A DNA stretch of 64,000 bases. It comes from Legionella shakespearei DSM 23087 (GTDB lineage: Bacteria; Pseudomonadota; Gammaproteobacteria; Legionellales; Legionellaceae). This document shows, in pieces, positions 26,889 to 36,473 of this stretch. The first letter of the stretch is position 1. Every line of letters starts with the position of its first letter. The stretch covers positions 62,001-126,000 of the forward strand of contig NZ_KB892393.1 of NCBI RefSeq assembly GCF_000373765.1, read 5' to 3'. Below the pieces are notes generated by a model. The model worked only from the letters and a program-made list of their open reading frames with translations. It had not been told where the DNA came from and made no database searches. The position numbers and the translations under genes were made by a program.

Positions 26889-29444
26889 TTATTTGTCCTT
26901 AATCTGATCCAATAAACCCCTGGCTTCTTCCTTTTGTTCCTCAGTACCGAACTCCAGTACCTCATCCAGCGAATGGCGTGCAGACTCAAAATCATCCATG
27001 CCAATGTACGTTTTGGCCAGATCCAGCAAAGTCTTTAATGCCTTGGTACTCTTCAAAGGATTAGCCGGTTCATTTAGAGTATCCAAATCGGAGTTCGCAG
27101 CTGTTTCATCTATATCAATGGTATCTTTAGCAATAATATTATCCTGCTCGGATTCAGCGAAGAAATCAGTAATGGATTGATCCAGATCCGTATCGTAATT
27201 TACGTCTTCAGGAGTTTCGGGCTGGCTGTCCTCAATCTCTGTCAGTTGCTCATCAGCTGAAGAATCATCGAAGTTTATTCCATCGAACTGTTCTGGTTCA
27301 GCTGGTACTTCTTTGTCTGCTTTCTCATCCTTTAACGGCTCATCCTGCGGAGAGACGAAATCCAGAGCATCATCAGCTTCGTTACTGTCCTCTACTTTCT
27401 CAGTTTCTGCAGCAGGTTTCTTTTGGATTAAGTCAAGCAATCCACTCTCAAATTCAAGCATGTCATGTTCAACAGGCTCTTCATCCCCTGGTTTTGTGAT
27501 AGAAGGTTCATCCTCTTCAGTAACTACAGAACTGAGTATTGATAGAGGCCTTTCGGGATGTTGCGGGGTTTCATGTTTCATTTCTAAAGGCTTGTCTTCT
27601 ACGGGAGCCTTAAATTCCGGAATATCGATGTCCTGACTTTTTTCAGTAATTAAAGAACTATCATCAATTATCGGCTGTTCTTCTGATTCTGGCACAACCG
27701 GTTCTTCAATATTCGTTTCTTCTTTTGGGCTCTCCTCAACAGCCGGCTCTTCAGGAATATGGATTACCGTGGACTCAACATCAGTTTCTTTCTTTTTCTT
27801 AGTGGCTTTTTTAGCTGACTTGCCCGTCATTTCTGAAACTTCAGCTTGTGTTTCGTCCTTTACCAATGCAGCCTCCTGAACAGTCTCTTCAACATCCTGT
27901 TTAGCGCTGACACGGATGTCTGCGGTTGGAATGGGCTCTTCCTGTTCAGATGATGATTTTATTGGGGCAAAATCACTAATCATCTGTGTTTTTGTGGAAA
28001 CATCTTCAACCGGAGGTATTACAGGCTTCATCAGAGCGGTGGATGATTCCTGCCCTTCCTTGCTATCTATTGAATAAGGATCTTGACTTTCTTTTTGGCG
28101 AAGCTTGAAGTACCAGTAGGCAAAACCTCCGCCTCCTGCCGCCAACAGCAATAAAAGTATTAAAGGTAAATAACTGGAAGAAGAACCCTCAGAAGTTGCA
28201 GAACTGGCCTGAGATGCCGCTGCCAGTCGCTGTTTCATCAGAACTTCCATCTGATGACGCATCGCTTCCAAATCTTTATCACGTTTTATCAATTGCTGTT
28301 GTAAGGTCTTGTTTTGTTCCTGCAACAGGCGTAATTGTTCCATTAACAAAGCATTAGATTCCCGTACCGATTCTACTGCCGCTGCAGTTATAGAAAGCTC
28401 CGCTTTCATACGCGCGTCTTGTTCGCTGTTCTGTGGTTTTTGATTCTGTATTTGCGGCTGAGTTCCTGTAGTCACAGGAACTGCGGCATTAGTCGAGATC
28501 AACTGCTGATGTATGTGATCCGAAACAGCAGACTGCATAGTCAACTTGGGTATGCTCGATACGTCGTTATTCTGGGGTACTGGCTGAGCAGGAGGCGTAT
28601 TATTGCTTTGCCCGGTCATGTAGGGAGGATTCAACACATGATTGATTGCTGTCTTTTCATTCCATGCCTTATCATGCGCCATGGCCTCTTCCGTAGCCAA
28701 ATCTGCAGGCACCTGCATGATTTCTTCTGTGGAGGGAATATTAAGGCGCACGCCTACTTTTAATCCGTTTAAGTTACCGTCTTTAAAGGCTTCCGGATTC
28801 GCACCAACGATTGCCAGGACTACCTGAGGAAGTATTACTGCAGAAGTTTTGTATCTTTGCGCTATCTGCCACACATTCTCATTGGTGATTGTAGGACCGT
28901 AAGTCGTCTTTTTCTTACCGTCGTTCTTGGTCACAGGATTATGCTCTACGGTGCTGACAATAGCCTTGTCGATAACACCAGGCTCATTAGAATAATGATT
29001 TACTTTTTTATAATGGGTGGTACTGCTTTGAGCTATTGTAGTTGTCAGTTGGTAACCCGGCGGATCCAGCAAGACTGTATAGGCTTTATATAGTTGTCCT
29101 GTTGGCCAGGTCAAATCAACAACCAGCTCCATATAGGGCTCTGTCATTCGTTCAACCGATTGAACTTTGATAACAAATTTACCCTTCTCGTTTTTTTCAA
29201 TTTTAAAATTCAACAGAGAAAGAACTGCTGCACGATCCATCCCTATTTGTTCAAAATTTTCAGGATCCGCTATGCCAACTTTGATACCAGGAATGGGCGT
29301 ACTTCTGACATCAATTAGTTCTATTTCTGCAAGGAATGGCTGATTAAGAGATGATTTGACTGTCATCTCACCTAAGCCTAGCGCATAAAGAGACATAGGC
29401 ATGCTCAAGGCGAATAGTGCCGCATGCAAAACAGTTTTTTTCAA
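26889..29444 (-). CDS. fimV: FimV-like polar/inner-membrane scaffold protein
   Basis: FimV proteins link peptidoglycan and cell poles to type IV pili and type II secretion. The 851-residue product has a signal peptide (ending LYA) and the FimV N-terminal domain (L-G-L-G-E-M-T-V-K-S-S-L-N-Q-P). A LysM domain (about 185-240), a Gln-rich coiled coil (about 350-415) and a transmembrane helix (about 425-447) follow. A long Glu/Asp-rich region (about 460-780) precedes a C-terminal TPR-like FimV cap. The start is TTG (29444-29442) with GGAG 6 bp before it; no in-frame ATG gives the signal peptide. It sits upstream of truA, as in Pseudomonas. Confidence 0.92.
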   Translation of the reverse strand: MKKTVLHAALFALSMPMSLYALGLGEMTVKSSLNQPFLAEIELIDVRSTPIPGIKVGIADPENFEQIGMDRAAVLSLLNFKIEKNEKGKFVIKVQSVERMTEPYMELVVDLTWPTGQLYKAYTVLLDPPGYQLTTTIAQSSTTHYKKVNHYSNEPGVIDKAIVSTVEHNPVTKNDGKKKTTYGPTITNENVWQIAQRYKTSAVILPQVVLAIVGANPEAFKDGNLNGLKVGVRLNIPSTEEIMQVPADLATEEAMAHDKAWNEKTAINHVLNPPYMTGQSNNTPPAQPVPQNNDVSSIPKLTMQSAVSDHIHQQLISTNAAVPVTTGTQPQIQNQKPQNSEQDARMKAELSITAAAVESVRESNALLMEQLRLLQEQNKTLQQQLIKRDKDLEAMRHQMEVLMKQRLAAASQASSATSEGSSSSYLPLILLLLLAAGGGGFAYWYFKLRQKESQDPYSIDSKEGQESSTALMKPVIPPVEDVSTKTQMISDFAPIKSSSEQEEPIPTADIRVSAKQDVEETVQEAALVKDETQAEVSEMTGKSAKKATKKKKETDVESTVIHIPEEPAVEESPKEETNIEEPVVPESEEQPIIDDSSLITEKSQDIDIPEFKAPVEDKPLEMKHETPQHPERPLSILSSVVTEEDEPSITKPGDEEPVEHDMLEFESGLLDLIQKKPAAETEKVEDSNEADDALDFVSPQDEPLKDEKADKEVPAEPEQFDGINFDDSSADEQLTEIEDSQPETPEDVNYDTDLDQSITDFFAESEQDNIIAKDTIDIDETAANSDLDTLNEPANPLKSTKALKTLLDLAKTYIGMDDFESARHSLDEVLEFGTEEQKEEARGLLDQIKDK

Positions 29445-29684
29445 TCAGAGCTCCATGCACCCAATTATAGGCAGGATTGTTTTATTATTATTATAAAAAT
29501 TAACATTATCCAACTCTCTATTCAATAAGGGTGCTCATTAAATCTTTAATAATCATTAAGTTATGGCTAAATATAAATCACAAAAGCTTTAATTAAAGCA
29601 AATTCGGCGAGCAGTATGGTTAATAATCCCTGTGCTATGCTTTATTTACCACATCGCCAAAAGGCAATCTGCAAAGGACTTGCT

Positions 29685-30869
29685 ATGTATCGGTATATCG
29701 TCTGGTTCATTACCACACTGTTTGTCGTATATGCCTTTTGCCTGAATACCGCTTCAGCTGTATTTTCCCAATCAATTAAAATGTCACTCCATGCAACTGA
29801 TTTCAGTATCTCATTAGCCATGAGCGCCTTTATCCTTGCCTTTGCCTGCATGCAGATACCTGCTGGCTTCTTACTGGACAAATTTAATCCGCGTTATGTA
29901 GTAAGTTCAGCCGTTATTTTGCTTGCATTGGGAAATGTGCTTTTATCCTATGCCGATTCGTTAATCCTGTTGGCTACGGCTAATTTTCTTCAGGGAGTCG
30001 GAGCCTCTTTTGCCTTTGTTTCAGCAGCTGTTCTTATTTCACAATGGTTTGCCGAAAAGCAGTTTCCCATATTATTTGGACTTACCCAGGCTGTTTCCTG
30101 CATTCTCGCTGCGGTTATCCATTATTCATTTACTATTGCCTTAACCCATTACAGTTGGAATGAAATTTACCGCGTTCTATCCTTGGTTGGCCTGTCTGTA
30201 TTTGTGTTGTCATTAACGTTCATCAGTTCACCGCCTAACAAAAAGCATTCAGCTAATGTCTCTCTGCCTGCATCCTTGGCTCTGGTTTTTCAAAACCGAC
30301 AAATTCTTCTTTGCTCTTTGGCTGCGGCAACGTCCTTTGGTGTGCTGCTGACCTATGCCGGGTTTTGGTATTTTACAATTCAGACTTATTATTCAGTAGC
30401 TAATCTGCAATCAGTTGTCATCAGTGGCGCGATTTTTCTAGGGATTGGTTTTGGAACGCCTCTGCTTGGCTGGGTTTCTAATAAAGTAAAATCACGAGTC
30501 ATGATCATTCATGTCACTTTGTGTCTGGGGACTATGGCACTTATCGCTGGAATTTACCTTCCTCATTTTAATGTAAATACATTGATTTTTATAAAAATAA
30601 TTTCATTTCTAATCGGATTTTTTCTTTCTGGATCCATGCTTTTTTATACTATGGTTAATGAGTTATCAACTGATGCGACACGAGGAGTAAGCATCAGCGT
30701 ATTAAATACTGCTGTCTTTCTGTTTAATACCCTGATGATTTTTATGCCCTATCTTTTTATAACTGCCCAATCAAACAATTACTTTACTTATCTATGGATA
30801 TTGCCCTTTTTCATCCTGATTTCGATTTTATCGCTTTACTTTATCAAAGACAGCTATTCACCAAAGTGA
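29685..30869 (+). CDS. MFS transporter paired with guanine deaminase
   Basis: The 394-residue inner-membrane protein has about 12 hydrophobic segments and the MFS loop motif G-F-L-L-D-K-F-N-P-R after helix 2. I chose ATG 29685 because AAAGGA lies 6 bp upstream. An ATG at 29616 would add 23 residues that are hydrophilic and poorly supported. It lies 13 bp before the guanine deaminase gene, so the two are probably one transcript. A role in moving guanine, guanosine or a related purine is inferred from that pairing only, since the family is not one of the classic purine permeases. Confidence 0.85.
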   Translation: MYRYIVWFITTLFVVYAFCLNTASAVFSQSIKMSLHATDFSISLAMSAFILAFACMQIPAGFLLDKFNPRYVVSSAVILLALGNVLLSYADSLILLATANFLQGVGASFAFVSAAVLISQWFAEKQFPILFGLTQAVSCILAAVIHYSFTIALTHYSWNEIYRVLSLVGLSVFVLSLTFISSPPNKKHSANVSLPASLALVFQNRQILLCSLAAATSFGVLLTYAGFWYFTIQTYYSVANLQSVVISGAIFLGIGFGTPLLGWVSNKVKSRVMIIHVTLCLGTMALIAGIYLPHFNVNTLIFIKIISFLIGFFLSGSMLFYTMVNELSTDATRGVSISVLNTAVFLFNTLMIFMPYLFITAQSNNYFTYLWILPFFILISILSLYFIKDSYSPK

Positions 30870-30882
30870 CAGGAGTTATTAC

Positions 30883-32217
30883 ATGAATGATAAAACTGCA
30901 TACAGAGGCGCCCTCTTCTATTTTAAAGACACCGCAACTATGAATAATGTTCCTGTTAACAAAAAGAATAGTAAAGAGGAAGAGTGTCACTATGTATATA
31001 TAGAAGATGGTCTGTTGATTATTGAATCGGGCAAAATTGTAGCGGTGGGTGATTACGAACAGTTAAAAGCCAGCCTTGCAGAAATAAAACTCATAGATTA
31101 TCAGGGAAAACTGATTACCCCAGGCTTTATCGATACGCATCAGCATGCCACCCAGAGCGCTATTGTTGCTGCATATGGTGAAAAGCTTTTGCACTGGTTA
31201 GAAGACTATGTTTTTCCCGGAGAAAGCGTTTATGTTGATGATGAAACTGCTACAAAAGATTTAAATTTTTTCCTGGATCAGCTTGTTAGAAACGGGACTA
31301 CTACTGCAGTGTCTTATGGGCCGCTGTTTTACAGTGCTTCAGATATTTTCTTTGAAGAACTTAAAAGAAGAAATATGCGCTTTATAACCGGCAATGTTCT
31401 CATGGATATTAATTCTCCAGATAACCTTAAACTCTCGGTGGAGCAAAATTACGATAACTGCAAACAACTTATTGAAAAGTGGCATAATACCAGACGTCTT
31501 TCTTATTGTATTTCACCAAGATTTGCTCTTGCTTGTTCAGAACAAATGCTGGAACTCTGCGGCACCTTGAAAAAGGAAAATCCCGATTGCTACATTCAGA
31601 CTCATCTTGATGAAAACATTAATGAAGTAGCTGAGGTGAAAAAGCTCTATCCCTGGAGTAAACATTATATGGATGTATACGACCGTTTTGGTCTGGTCAC
31701 GGATAGAAGCGTTTTTGGCCATTGTATTCATACTACCGATGAGGAATTAAAGCTGTTCAAAAAGTCTGGAGCCATTATGTCATGGTGTCCTTTGAGTAAT
31801 AATTTTCTGGGTAGCGGCTTGTTTGATTTTGGCAGAACACGAAAATATACAGATAAAATTACTTTAGGAACGGATTGGGGGGCTGGAAATTGCCTTTCCA
31901 TGTTTGCTGTACTGGACGATGCTTATAAAGTTTCCATGCTTAACAGCGTAAAATTACCCAGTATGACCCGCTGGTATATGGCGACTTATGGTGCCGCCAA
32001 GGCCTTGCAGCTCGATGACAAGATTGGAACATTCAAGCCAGGAATGGAAGCTGATTTTATCGTGATTGATGCCGATGCTACACCTTATTTAAAATACCGA
32101 AGAGAAAAAGTGAACGATATTTTTGAGCTTTTATTTATCTTAATGACCTTGGGTTCTGAGGAAAACATAAAGGCTACTTATATTTATGGAGAGGCGGCAT
32201 ATATAAACGGGATTTAG
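30883..32217 (+). CDS. guaD: Guanine deaminase (amidohydrolase family)
   Basis: It converts guanine to xanthine and ammonia. The 444-residue protein has the amidohydrolase metal motif P-G-F-I-D-T-H-Q-H, followed by the guanine-deaminase-like W-L-E-D-Y-V-F-P-G-E. Further conserved points are Q-T-H-L-D-E-N (metal His), F-G-H-C-I-H and L-G-T-D-W-G-A-G, where D is the last metal ligand. The C-terminus ends with an amidohydrolase F-K-P-G-M-E-A-D-F motif. AGGAG is placed before ATG 30883. It follows the MFS gene by 13 bp. A related deaminase such as an atrazine-chlorohydrolase-like enzyme is less likely given the W-L-x-x-Y-x-F-P signature. Confidence 0.88.
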   Translation: MNDKTAYRGALFYFKDTATMNNVPVNKKNSKEEECHYVYIEDGLLIIESGKIVAVGDYEQLKASLAEIKLIDYQGKLITPGFIDTHQHATQSAIVAAYGEKLLHWLEDYVFPGESVYVDDETATKDLNFFLDQLVRNGTTTAVSYGPLFYSASDIFFEELKRRNMRFITGNVLMDINSPDNLKLSVEQNYDNCKQLIEKWHNTRRLSYCISPRFALACSEQMLELCGTLKKENPDCYIQTHLDENINEVAEVKKLYPWSKHYMDVYDRFGLVTDRSVFGHCIHTTDEELKLFKKSGAIMSWCPLSNNFLGSGLFDFGRTRKYTDKITLGTDWGAGNCLSMFAVLDDAYKVSMLNSVKLPSMTRWYMATYGAAKALQLDDKIGTFKPGMEADFIVIDADATPYLKYRREKVNDIFELLFILMTLGSEENIKATYIYGEAAYINGI

Positions 32218-32225
32218 CTCAGAGT

Positions 32226-32364
32226 GTAACCCGTATTAGGCGCCAGTCGTAATACGGGAAATCTTGCCACTGCGATCCTGTATTACGCTTCGCTAATACA
32301 GGCTACGGAATTGTGCCAATTACAGGTCTGTAGCCCGTATTAGCGAAGCGTAATACGGGATCGA
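32226..32364. repeat. D-type palindromes, one and a half copies
   Basis: GTAACCCGTATTAGGCGCCA (32226) and TCCTGTATTACGCTTCGCTA ending GGCTAC (32307) form a degenerate palindrome whose two arms have different inner loops. A further single arm, GTAGCCCGTATTAGCGAAGC, runs through CGGGATCGA (32330-32364). A degraded B fragment (CCCTCCCGATCGCGGCCCGG) follows at about 32424-32443. The locus fills the gap between the convergent guanine deaminase and carbonic anhydrase genes. Confidence 0.85.
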
Positions 32365-32454
32365 GTCCTGGCTCGTCCACGCATCTTTTCCATTTCCCGA
32401 TCCACGTCGAAGGGGGTACCTATTCCCTCCCGATCGCGGCCCGGTTTTCTTAAT

Positions 32455-33198
32455 TTACTCAGGCACTGAGCGCTCTTCATCAAAGAAGGTGACTTGACCT
32501 GTTTTGATGTTGTGTATCCCGGCAATAATCCCTACTTTTTTGTTTTTTACCAATTCACGCAGGATGGGACTTCTGGCCTGAATGTCTTGCACCACATGTA
32601 AGGCATTATTTCGGGCTATGGTGTCTACAAGTTTTGGATCAGCACAGTTTTTTACACCAAGTTCTTTCATGCTGGGTTCTACAACTGGTTCGATTTTATG
32701 TAATACATCAGTCAAATGCCCCATTTCTACCCCACTACAGGCTCCGGCAACAGCACCGCATGAAGTATGAGCCAATACTACTACAAGACGCGAGCCTACT
32801 ACTTTAGTGGCAAACTCCATACTTCCGAGGATGTCATCGTTTACTACATTACCCGCAACCCGCAGAGTGAATAAATCAGCAAGACCCTGATCAAAAAAGA
32901 ATTCAGGAATACTGCGTGAATCCATACAATTGAGCACTACTGCAAAAGGAAATTGTCCATAAGAAGATTGTTTTGCCTGCTGGAGGTAATCTCGAGACAA
33001 TTGCTTATTCGTTAAAAAGCGTTGATTCCCCTCTTTCAAACGAATCAAGGCCTGTTTCGGTGTCATCTCCTGTTGCTTTGATTGGCTCAATGTTTCTCCA
33101 AGAAGAATTGTTTCCGTATCTGCCGCATAAGAACAATTCAGCAAGGAACACAAAAGACTGCCTGATAAAACAACCATCTGTAACAATGCACGATACAT
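32455..33198 (-). CDS. Exported beta-class carbonic anhydrase
   Basis: It interconverts CO2 and bicarbonate. The 247-residue protein has the beta-class zinc signature: L-N-C-M-D-S-R (Cys and the Asp-Arg dyad) and L-A-H-T-S-C-G-A-V (His and Cys). Unlike the usual cytoplasmic enzyme, it begins with a signal peptide (MYRALLQMVVLSGSLLCSLL, then a likely cleavage after YAA), so it is probably periplasmic. I chose ATG 33198, preceded by AAAAGGAG; an upstream start at 33231 has no such support. It is convergent with guaD. Periplasmic beta-type enzymes may assist pH or bicarbonate handling in the phagosome, which is inference. Confidence 0.9.
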   Translation of the reverse strand: MYRALLQMVVLSGSLLCSLLNCSYAADTETILLGETLSQSKQQEMTPKQALIRLKEGNQRFLTNKQLSRDYLQQAKQSSYGQFPFAVVLNCMDSRSIPEFFFDQGLADLFTLRVAGNVVNDDILGSMEFATKVVGSRLVVVLAHTSCGAVAGACSGVEMGHLTDVLHKIEPVVEPSMKELGVKNCADPKLVDTIARNNALHVVQDIQARSPILRELVKNKKVGIIAGIHNIKTGQVTFFDEERSVPE

Positions 33199-33331
33199 AA
33201 GAAAACTCCTTTTATTATGTTTATTTATCATAACGTTAAACTATTTATGCTGGTAAAGGAAGGATTTTTAAAATCGTCTAATGAATACTCAACTATAATT
33301 TAAGATATCCTACAGTTTTGTCGAGGCCGAT

Positions 33332-33535
33332 ATGAACAGGGAAGTCGAAGTGATTGAAATATACCTTATGGATATTAGCAAAGAGGAAAAATGCAAGCGG
33401 CTCAATGACTTCTTGCTGGATTGTTTTAATGAGATGGAAGCGCAAGATGAAAACATGCGTCCCGAAGTGCATCATAACGCTGCCAAAGCGTATCAACTGG
33501 CAAAAAATTATTTACGTGAATTAGAAGATACTTAG
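33332..33535 (+). CDS. Small acidic protein of unknown function
   Basis: This is a 67-residue, mostly helical acidic protein with no signal peptide, starting at ATG 33332 with GAGG upstream. It contains two helices (about 8-32 and 42-63) and no motif I recognise. It lies 69 bp before folD on the same strand. Composition and codon use look like those of its neighbours, so I accept it as a likely gene, but with moderate confidence. Confidence 0.55.
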   Translation: MNREVEVIEIYLMDISKEEKCKRLNDFLLDCFNEMEAQDENMRPEVHHNAAKAYQLAKNYLRELEDT

Positions 33536-33604
33536 TGCAGTGCTCTATTGCATTAGCATGACCCATAATTCATAATTCATGCGATTAGGTTTTATGAGGT
33601 CGTT

Positions 33605-34459
33605 ATGTCAGCATCATTGATTGATGGGAAGGCTCTGGCTACTCTGCGCAGAAATGAGTTAAAGCAATGTGTACACCAGCACATACAAGAAGGCAAACGC
33701 GCACCAGGACTTGCGGTTGTATTAATAGGTAATGATCCGGCCTCAGCAATTTATGTGCATAATAAGCGCAAAGCATGTGAAGAAGTAGGCATCACGTCGC
33801 ATTCTTATGACTTACCGGCTGAAACTTCTCAGGAAGAGTTACTGCACCTGGTCAGCGAATTAAATGATTCGTCACTGATTGACGGTATACTCATCCAACT
33901 CCCCTTGCCTAAGCATATTAATGAACGAACAGTCATAGAGCATATTAAACCTGAAAAGGATGTCGATGGCTTTCATCCCTATAATTTAGGCCGGCTCGCG
34001 CAAAGAAATCCTTTATTAAGGCCTTGTACTCCCTTAGGCGTGATGAATTTGCTGCAGCATTACCAACTGGATGTAAAAAGGAAACATGCCGTCGTCATCG
34101 GGGCGTCAAATATCGTAGGCAGGCCGATGAGTCTGGAGTTGTTGCTTGCAGGAGCTACTGTTACTGTCTGTCACAAATTCACTCAAAACCTGCAGCAGAT
34201 GGTGGGTATAGCTGACTTTGTCGTAGTAGCTACGGGAAAAAAGGATGTAATCGATGTTGATTGGTTGCGTGAGCATCAGGTTGTCATTGATGTAGGAATG
34301 CACAGACTGGAAGATGGCAGTATTCGCGGTGATGTTGATTTTAAAAAGGCAGTTAATAAAGTAGCATGGATTACCCCTGTTCCAGGAGGCGTTGGTCCAA
34401 TGACTATAGTGACCTTGCTGGAAAATACAATGATGGCTGCAACTCAATTGAATGGATGA
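33605..34459 (+). CDS. folD: Methylenetetrahydrofolate dehydrogenase/cyclohydrolase FolD
   Basis: FolD is a bifunctional cytoplasmic enzyme that interconverts 5,10-methylene-, methenyl- and 10-formyl-tetrahydrofolate. The 284-residue protein has the catalytic Y-V-H-N-K-R-K-A segment (Tyr, Lys) and the substrate loop [17 protein letters not shown], the NADP-binding [11 protein letters not shown] and the closing [10 protein letters not shown] motif are all intact. Length is normal. The gene ends 2 bp before the end of the convergent small acidic protein gene, leaving no room for a terminator. Confidence 0.97.
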   Translation: MSASLIDGKALATLRRNELKQCVHQHIQEGKRAPGLAVVLIGNDPASAIYVHNKRKACEEVGITSHSYDLPAETSQEELLHLVSELNDSSLIDGILIQLPLPKHINERTVIEHIKPEKDVDGFHPYNLGRLAQRNPLLRPCTPLGVMNLLQHYQLDVKRKHAVVIGASNIVGRPMSLELLLAGATVTVCHKFTQNLQQMVGIADFVVVATGKKDVIDVDWLREHQVVIDVGMHRLEDGSIRGDVDFKKAVNKVAWITPVPGGVGPMTIVTLLENTMMAATQLNG

Positions 34460-34461
34460 AA

Positions 34462-34662
34462 TTATTTATCCAGTTCATCCCAATCAAATTCGCCGCTTAG
34501 CTCATCAAAATCGTCTTTAAACTCATCACGCAAACGTTTACGTTCGAGCCTGTCTTCTAACATACGTTTGATTCGTTTTCGATGAGTCGTGTCTTCCATA
34601 TCATCTTCTTCATAATTGTAATCAGAAAATGACTGGTCCTCATATTCCTCATGCAACCCCAT
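34462..34662 (-). CDS. Small, highly charged protein (PA3496-like)
   Basis: The 66-residue product starts at ATG 34662, with AAAGGAG 6 bp upstream. The longer frame to 34704 has no ribosome site. It has an acidic N-terminus, a basic arginine helix with R-M-L-E-D-R-L-E-R-K-R-L-R-D-E, and an acidic tail ending W-D-E-L-D. This layout recalls the small PA3496-type family of gammaproteobacteria, but the match is by pattern only and no function is assigned. It is convergent with folD and divergent from rlmJ. Confidence 0.65.
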   Translation of the reverse strand: MGLHEEYEDQSFSDYNYEEDDMEDTTHRKRIKRMLEDRLERKRLRDEFKDDFDELSGEFDWDELDK

Positions 34663-34778
34663 TTCAAGCTCCTTTTTTTGCCTGTTATGCAAAGTATAGT
34701 GCACAATTTTAAAATAGGCATAGTGAAGCCAACATAATGGGTATATACTTCATCAATCCCTATTTACCAGTACTTTTT

Positions 34779-35630
34779 ATGCTGAGCTACCAACACGGAT
34801 ATCATGCAGGAAACTTTGCCGATGTCATCAAACACCTGACGCTAACGCGTCTCCTGAATTATCTGAAACTTAAAGATAAGCCTTTATTTTATCTGGAAAC
34901 CCATTCCGGTAAAGGAATATACGATTTAAGGGACAAACAGGCAGAAAAAACTGGCGAATACAAACAGGGAATACAATTAATCTGGCCTGACAGAAAGCAA
35001 TTACCGGCAGAATTTAAAGAGTATTTCGAGACGATTAAATTTTTAAATCAGGACGAAGGTTTAAGATACTATCCTGGCTCCCCATTTTTCGCAATAAATG
35101 CCTTACGGATGCAAGACAGATTGTATTTGTGTGAGCTTCATCCTGCAGAGTTTGATGCTCTGGATGAAATGGCTCATTACAATAAGAAAGTACATCTGAG
35201 TAATAATGATGGTATCCACAGTATGAAAGCGTTGGTGCCACCACCTGAAAAAAGAGGATTAATCTTTATTGATCCTTCCTTTGAACGTAAAGAAGAATAC
35301 AAAGAAATCCCGCTTGCAATAAAACAGGCTTTTGCCAAATTTTCAACCGGTGTGTATTGCCTCTGGTATCCGGTTGTAAACCGTAAACTGACTGAGCAGC
35401 TCATTCGTGGAATGAAAAGCATTCCCTCTAAAAATGCCCTGAGAATCGAATTTAATCTGACCCTGGCACCAAAAGATGGGATGACAGGTTGTGGTTTATG
35501 GATTATCAATCCTCCTTATACTTTGGAAGCTGAAATGAAATCTGTTATGACGGCATTGAGAAGCTACTTCAACCCGGGCGTATCTTCCTTCATTCTCGAA
35601 TCAGAAACTGGTCAAGGTGCTGAGAAATAA
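34779..35630 (+). CDS. rlmJ: 23S rRNA (adenine(2030)-N6)-methyltransferase RlmJ
   Basis: RlmJ methylates A2030 in 23S rRNA using S-adenosylmethionine. The 283-residue protein opens with the family signature M-L-S-Y-Q-H-G-Y-H-A-G-N-F-A-D-V-I-K-H. It has T-H-S-G-K-G-I-Y-D in the SAM-binding part and I-D-P-S-F-E, which corresponds to the D-P-P-Y/F catalytic motif. I chose ATG 34779 because it matches the RlmJ N-terminus; an ATG at 34737 would add 14 non-conserved residues. The stop directly abuts the gloB start. The family's usual catalytic motif is D-P-P-(Y/F); here Ser replaces the second Pro. Confidence 0.93.
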   Translation: MLSYQHGYHAGNFADVIKHLTLTRLLNYLKLKDKPLFYLETHSGKGIYDLRDKQAEKTGEYKQGIQLIWPDRKQLPAEFKEYFETIKFLNQDEGLRYYPGSPFFAINALRMQDRLYLCELHPAEFDALDEMAHYNKKVHLSNNDGIHSMKALVPPPEKRGLIFIDPSFERKEEYKEIPLAIKQAFAKFSTGVYCLWYPVVNRKLTEQLIRGMKSIPSKNALRIEFNLTLAPKDGMTGCGLWIINPPYTLEAEMKSVMTALRSYFNPGVSSFILESETGQGAEK

Positions 35631-36389
35631 ATGACTGTTTACCCGATTCCTGCATTTACCGATAACTATATCTGGGCGATCATTGATGCAAAGGCCGCAG
35701 TATTTGATTGTGTTGACCCGGGGGATGCAGCGCCTGTTATTCACTTTGCCCGCCAAAATCAGCTAAACCTCAGGACTATACTGTTAACGCACCATCACCA
35801 TGATCATATTGGCGGTGTAAAAGATCTGGTGAACGCCTACCCTGCGTGCCAGATATATGGGCCTGATGATGCACGCATTGCCAATATGACGCATGTTGTA
35901 CAGGAACATCAGATTATTCAGGTGGGTAACTGCCGTTTTCGCATACTGTTTAATCCTGGCCATACTTCCAGCCATATCAGCTATTACGAACCCGAACAGG
36001 AGTGGTTGTTTTGCGGTGATACTTTATTTTCAGCCGGTTGTGGCAGAGTATTTGATGGAACCATAGAACAGTTACATCGCTCCATGCTGCTGTTTAAAGA
36101 TTTGCCTCGAACGACAAAAGTATTTCCTGCACACGAATACACGCGGCAAAACCTCAGGTTTGCCCATACTGTAGAACCAGGAAATCAGGTTATAAGCCAA
36201 TATCTTAAAAAGCTGGAAACACCAGCCTGCTCGCTTCCCTCAACCATGGATTTGGAATTATCAATCAATCCGTTTTTGCGCACAGACCAAGAGGAAGTAA
36301 TCGCTTATGCACTTAGAAACGGCGCGTTGACAAGTAATTCTCTGGATGTGTTTACAGAGCTGAGAAACAAAAAAAATACATTTCAATAA
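35631..36389 (+). CDS. gloB: Hydroxyacylglutathione hydrolase (glyoxalase II)
   Basis: It hydrolyses S-lactoylglutathione to lactate and glutathione in methylglyoxal detoxification. The 252-residue metallo-beta-lactamase-fold protein has the dinuclear metal motif [10 protein letters not shown] and the N-terminal P-A-F-T-D-N-Y-I-W. It also has G-H-T-S-S-H (metal His), F-C-G-D-T-L-F (metal Asp) and H-E-Y-T (metal His). Length is as expected. The ATG follows the rlmJ stop with no gap, so the two are cotranscribed. Confidence 0.96.
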   Translation: MTVYPIPAFTDNYIWAIIDAKAAVFDCVDPGDAAPVIHFARQNQLNLRTILLTHHHHDHIGGVKDLVNAYPACQIYGPDDARIANMTHVVQEHQIIQVGNCRFRILFNPGHTSSHISYYEPEQEWLFCGDTLFSAGCGRVFDGTIEQLHRSMLLFKDLPRTTKVFPAHEYTRQNLRFAHTVEPGNQVISQYLKKLETPACSLPSTMDLELSINPFLRTDQEEVIAYALRNGALTSNSLDVFTELRNKKNTFQ

Positions 36390-36473
36390 GAATCCGGAAA
36401 CTCATGACAAAATACTCATGGAGTTCTAATTTGGCTCTCTTTGGATCTTTGAGGGTCAAGAAGGTTTAATACT

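Noticed and set aside
28419-28763. 114-residue plus-strand ORF within fimV
   Set aside because: It is antisense to the coiled-coil and linker region of FimV, with no ribosome site or recognised domain.
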